64,000 bases of DNA, taken from contig CM069457.1 of assembly GCA_035610835.1 (NCBI GenBank), forward strand, positions 43,317,319 through 43,381,318, written 5' to 3'. The notes below the pieces were generated by a model. It searched no databases, had not been told where the DNA came from, and saw only the letters and a program-made list of their open reading frames with translations. This DNA is from Ophiura sarsii (lineage: Eukaryota; Echinodermata; Ophiuroidea; Amphilepidida; Ophiuridae). Positions within the stretch are counted from its first letter, which is position 1. Each line of letters starts with the position of its first letter. Of this stretch, positions 61,066 through 64,000 are shown one piece after another. The translations under genes and the position numbers were made by a program.

Positions 61066-61460
61066 GTGTACTTTAGGTCCCAGATACTGGTGTACCAGTA
61101 TCGGTAAATACTGGAACATAACAATTGCCAGTATCGCTCGATACTGGTACGATTCTACTGTTCCAGTATCGGTCGATACTTGAACACCAAATTGGGTTCC
61201 AGTATCGACCGATACTGGAACGTTTTTATGTTCCAGTATTGATCGATACCGGTACACGTACTACCAGTTGTAATTTGATCCAGTATTGAACGATACTGGT
61301 ACATAATTGTGTTCCAGTATCGCCCGATACTGGACCATTTTATATGTGCCAGTATCGACCGATACTGGAACACTAATTTTGTACCAGTTTCGAGCGATAC
61401 TGGGTGTTCCAGTAGCGGACGATACTAGTACAGTCCAGAATCTGGGACCTAAAGTACACC
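61066..61460. mobile_element. Palindromic-array element F3, copy 3 (best preserved)
   Basis: GTGTACTTTAGGTCCCAGAT and ATCTGGGACCTAAAGTACAC form near-perfect inverted ends. About ten CCAGTATCGNNCGATACTGG palindromes with 12-28 base spacers fill the interior. Open frames on both strands (69-76 aa) are caused by the repeats. Confidence 0.8.
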
Positions 61461-61469
61461 GTTCCCACA

Positions 61470-63010
61470 ACCATAAGTACATTTCGAACATATTTCTGAC
61501 ATATCCAAATGAATAACATTCTTACATCTCAATGTGATCAAGCAAAATGAGTCCGGAAGTCGCGTCGCTAAAATCGATTTGAAGAGCTGAGATATTGGGT
61601 GATATTATTTGAAAATGTTGGCTAAGAGTTTCAAATGACGGCCCAAACGGCTAATAAATAAACCCACCCCAAACAATCAAGTTTGAATTCCTGACTCTTT
61701 GGTTCTTGAAATAGACAAATCATAAAAACCAAAAGTTTCCGAAGAAGGCAACAAATCACAATAGCACGAGGCATTATACTAGAAAGGGTTTTGGTTTCAT
61801 ATTATATTATTTCTTCAATTGACACGATTTACCTGAATGCTGTGCAAACCCAGTTATACGAGTACATGTACAACGTATTGCATTGACCACGTAGTTCACG
61901 TTAGCAAATCGGTTAACAAAGGGAATTTTATGGAAACGTAAACACTGGCGATAAAACACCTTGTTGACTTTTGATAAATATCGAGATAGCATAATACTTA
62001 CTGACCTATAATGACAATAATATTAATACAAACAGTACAAAGGGCAATACTCTGAATCAAAGTCGACTTGTTGTGTAGCCCAGCATGCATAGCGCTACTA
62101 CAATGCCAATTTTGAAGGGATCTTGCCCAAAAGAAACAGTGCAACACATGTGTTAAAGTAATTAACAGCTGCAGGTCACCCTGTAATGCATGGTACAGAA
62201 AGGCATAACTTTAATAGAAAATAATTTGAATCAACTAAAATGTGCATACTGTATGTGTTATTTAAAGAATAAAGGGTCTTTAAGAAAAAACAAAGGAGGA
62301 CTGAATTGAAGTCATACCAATTGTACTACTTGCAGCAGGATTTTCTTACAGACCATGGTTTAACAACATTATATGCCTTTCATTGCAATGTAAAATCAAT
62401 GGGAACAAGTATGTCAATGGGAACCAATAGTCACTGGTGTCAGAAACCAGTGGGCATGTGATGAGAGTGAAGCATGCTGGACCGGCACACGAAATCCTAT
62501 TTGGTACCATATCGCAAAACGTTCGTTATGCTGACATCATACTATATACAAATAGTGGTTATAAGTTTTGATTTCGAGATCCGGTCTAAATAAATGCAGG
62601 TTAGACGACTCACAACAATTTGTCTACGATGGAGTCAACACCCGTTAGAACATCAAATATCGTATGGTAATTAATTTAACCAGTAAGGGAAATGGTGAAA
62701 GGTAATCGGACTTGAGGGATCCCATGGAAATCGGCTTTGAATCAAGTCTATGACTCTTTCTACAACCTGCCAATACTGATTGGTAATAACCATTGTCTAT
62801 TTAGATTCTTTACTTTAACCTGCCTGGTGTATATCAGTGTCTTCATTGTCTTCAGTTATATGCAGCGACCAACCACAAATGCCAATGGACATATGAGCCC
62901 TCTGTCTACGGACACACCGCATACTGCTTGAACATGTTGAATGGGCATGTCAGCACCCAGTTTATTGACACATCGCATTAGGATCCTTAATATATACCCG
63001 TCTGTTGACA
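61470..63010. other. Intergenic stretch upstream of gene C
   Basis: No repeat or exon could be fixed. A 64-aa plus frame at 62737-62931 contains a hydrophobic stretch but has no supported start or splice partner. The promoter of gene C should lie here; no TATA box was recognised. Confidence 0.35.
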
Positions 63011-63017
63011 TCACACT

Positions 63018-63380
63018 ATGGATAACGCACTTTACGAAGAGTACTTAGAGCAGCTGGTCGTTGAGGTGGAAGCTAAGGTTGGCACCATGCCAGAATGTCT
63101 TCTGAATCCACTGTCCAATGAACCTCCACCTAGCAACGGTCATCGGATGTCAGTTGTTGATGAAGGCGTTTTGGCTGATACAAACCCGCCTCAGGATCTG
63201 ACCCAGCAGCAGCAAGACCATTCCGAGAAAGATATTGACACCTCAGAAGAAGCATCATCACAAGCATGCAACAAACAATCCACGACAAAGAGTTGTAAAA
63301 GTGGGGATAGGGTCAGATCTAGTTGGATGGAACGATATAATACTCTTGACAGGGATTTGCGCAGTCTGAAAGATTCAATG
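63018..63380 (+). CDS. Gene C first coding exon, acidic unknown protein (partial)
   Basis: ATG at 63018 has a good context (A at -3, G at +4) and an in-frame TGA 12 bases upstream, supporting it as the true start. The exon encodes 121 residues and ends at a GTAAGA donor (63381) in phase 0. The protein starts MDNALYEEYLEQLVVEVEAK and is rich in Asp, Glu, Ser and Gln (a QQQQ run) with few hydrophobic residues. It ends with a basic-acidic stretch that could be helical (SWMERYNTLDRDLRSLKDSM). No family was recognised. The next exon is beyond the window, or in the last 0.6 kb, where none was seen. Confidence 0.5.
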
Positions 63381-63799
63381 GTAAGATTTATAACGCACTT
63401 GATTTTTAGGTATATAGCTTAATTAGGGGGGGGGGGGGGGGGGGGGGGGGGTGGGGTACCGCGCCATTTTGTCTCGAAGCAATGGTCATGACGTCATATT
63501 TTGGTCGATTTTCTGAACTTTTGTATTGGATTTACGTGCAAAATATATGCCCTTGGCAGCATACTTTCCCGGGTGTGTGGGTGCACTTTAAATTTCAGAT
63601 GTTCTAAAATGGACGGATATCTAACCAATTTGATAAAAAAACACGATCCACACACCCCAGAATTGCAAAAAAAGCATAAAATAAGTCAACTTTTTTGTGC
63701 CTTTGAACAGAGTGGCGGCCGGGATTGTAGAATTTAACACGTGCATTAACCTATGACCCATGATATAAATAAATTATTTGCGTTATATTTTGCCAATTA

Positions 63800-63871
63800 G
63801 CACGGTTAGTCTAGTGGAAAGGAACTCGCTTAAGGAGCGAGATGTTGTGGGTTCGAGTCCCATTAGGAGCA
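63800..63871 (+). tRNA. tRNA-like sequence (anticodon AAG), probably a pseudogene
   Basis: A D arm (TTAGTCTAGTGG), a perfect anticodon stem (CTCGC/GCGAG) around TTAAGGA, a B box (GGTTCGAGTCC) and a T-run terminator are present. The acceptor stem pairs poorly, and the variable arm is short although AAG would be leucine, which needs a long one. It lies in intron 1 of gene C or beyond it. Confidence 0.45.
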
Positions 63872-64000
63872 CTTTTTGTTTTATATGCTGGATTTGCTTA
63901 GCATCATCTGTATGCTTGCCCACGCGGACACCACACTGCTGGCGTTTACCGTATCAGGGTTACGCCATTTTTTTCTCGAAAATGTCAAAAAAAATTACCG

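Noticed and set aside
61066..61460. CRISPR-like array of palindromic repeats with spacers
   Set aside because: The host is a eukaryote, the repeats are degenerate, spacers are 12-28 bases and irregular, the array is bounded by transposon-type inverted ends, and no cas genes are present.
62737..62931. Possible small membrane protein upstream of gene C
   Set aside because: One hydrophobic stretch is not enough; no promoter, splice site or homologous feature supports it.

Overview
The window is animal nuclear DNA. Its genes are split by GT-AG introns, and it carries a tRNA-derived SINE, an RTE-like LINE and many short foldback (MITE-type) transposons. The mix suggests a marine invertebrate deuterostome, with echinoderm or hemichordate as the best guess, but the sequence alone does not prove this.

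Three genes can be rebuilt exon by exon. Gene A (18384-32474, +, 8 exons, 310 aa) has phase-consistent introns throughout. It encodes a leaderless protein whose C-terminal half matches the interleukin-1 beta-trefoil, including the FES..P..Y..T signature at the correct spacing. This is the most unusual item here. Gene B (45828-58333, +, 6 exons, 384 aa) is a Cys-loop receptor of nicotinic acetylcholine receptor alpha type with a very short cytoplasmic loop. Gene B' (exon 1 at 10199-10259, -) is an inverted paralogue of gene B. Its intron 1 fills the left 10 kb, and its exon 2 should lie just beyond position 1. A fourth locus begins at 63018 (+) with an unrecognised acidic first exon.

Layout: 1-10.4 kb is the inverted copy of 45.7-53.8 kb (gene B promoter, exon 1 and intron 1), broken on each side by different transposon insertions. 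10.4-18.3 kb is intergenic with MITEs, a tRNA-like sequence and the first palindromic array. 18.3-32.5 kb is gene A; its last intron (6.1 kb) holds a 3.27 kb LINE that landed inside a MITE. 32.5-45.7 kb is gene-poor, with piggyBac-like, hAT-like and mariner-like small elements, a LINE remnant and a tandem segment duplication. 45.7-58.3 kb is gene B. 58.3-63.0 kb is intergenic with more foldback elements, and 63.0-64.0 kb holds the start of gene C and a tRNA-like sequence.

Several insertions can be proved inside the window because an empty paralogous site is also present. These are the LINE (10-bp target duplication), a Harbinger-like element (TAA), a piggyBac-like MITE (TTAA), a TATAGATG-ended MITE (TATA) and a foldback nested in another MITE (TA). 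I see no operons, CRISPR arrays or viral genes. All homology statements come from reading by eye; no database was searched.
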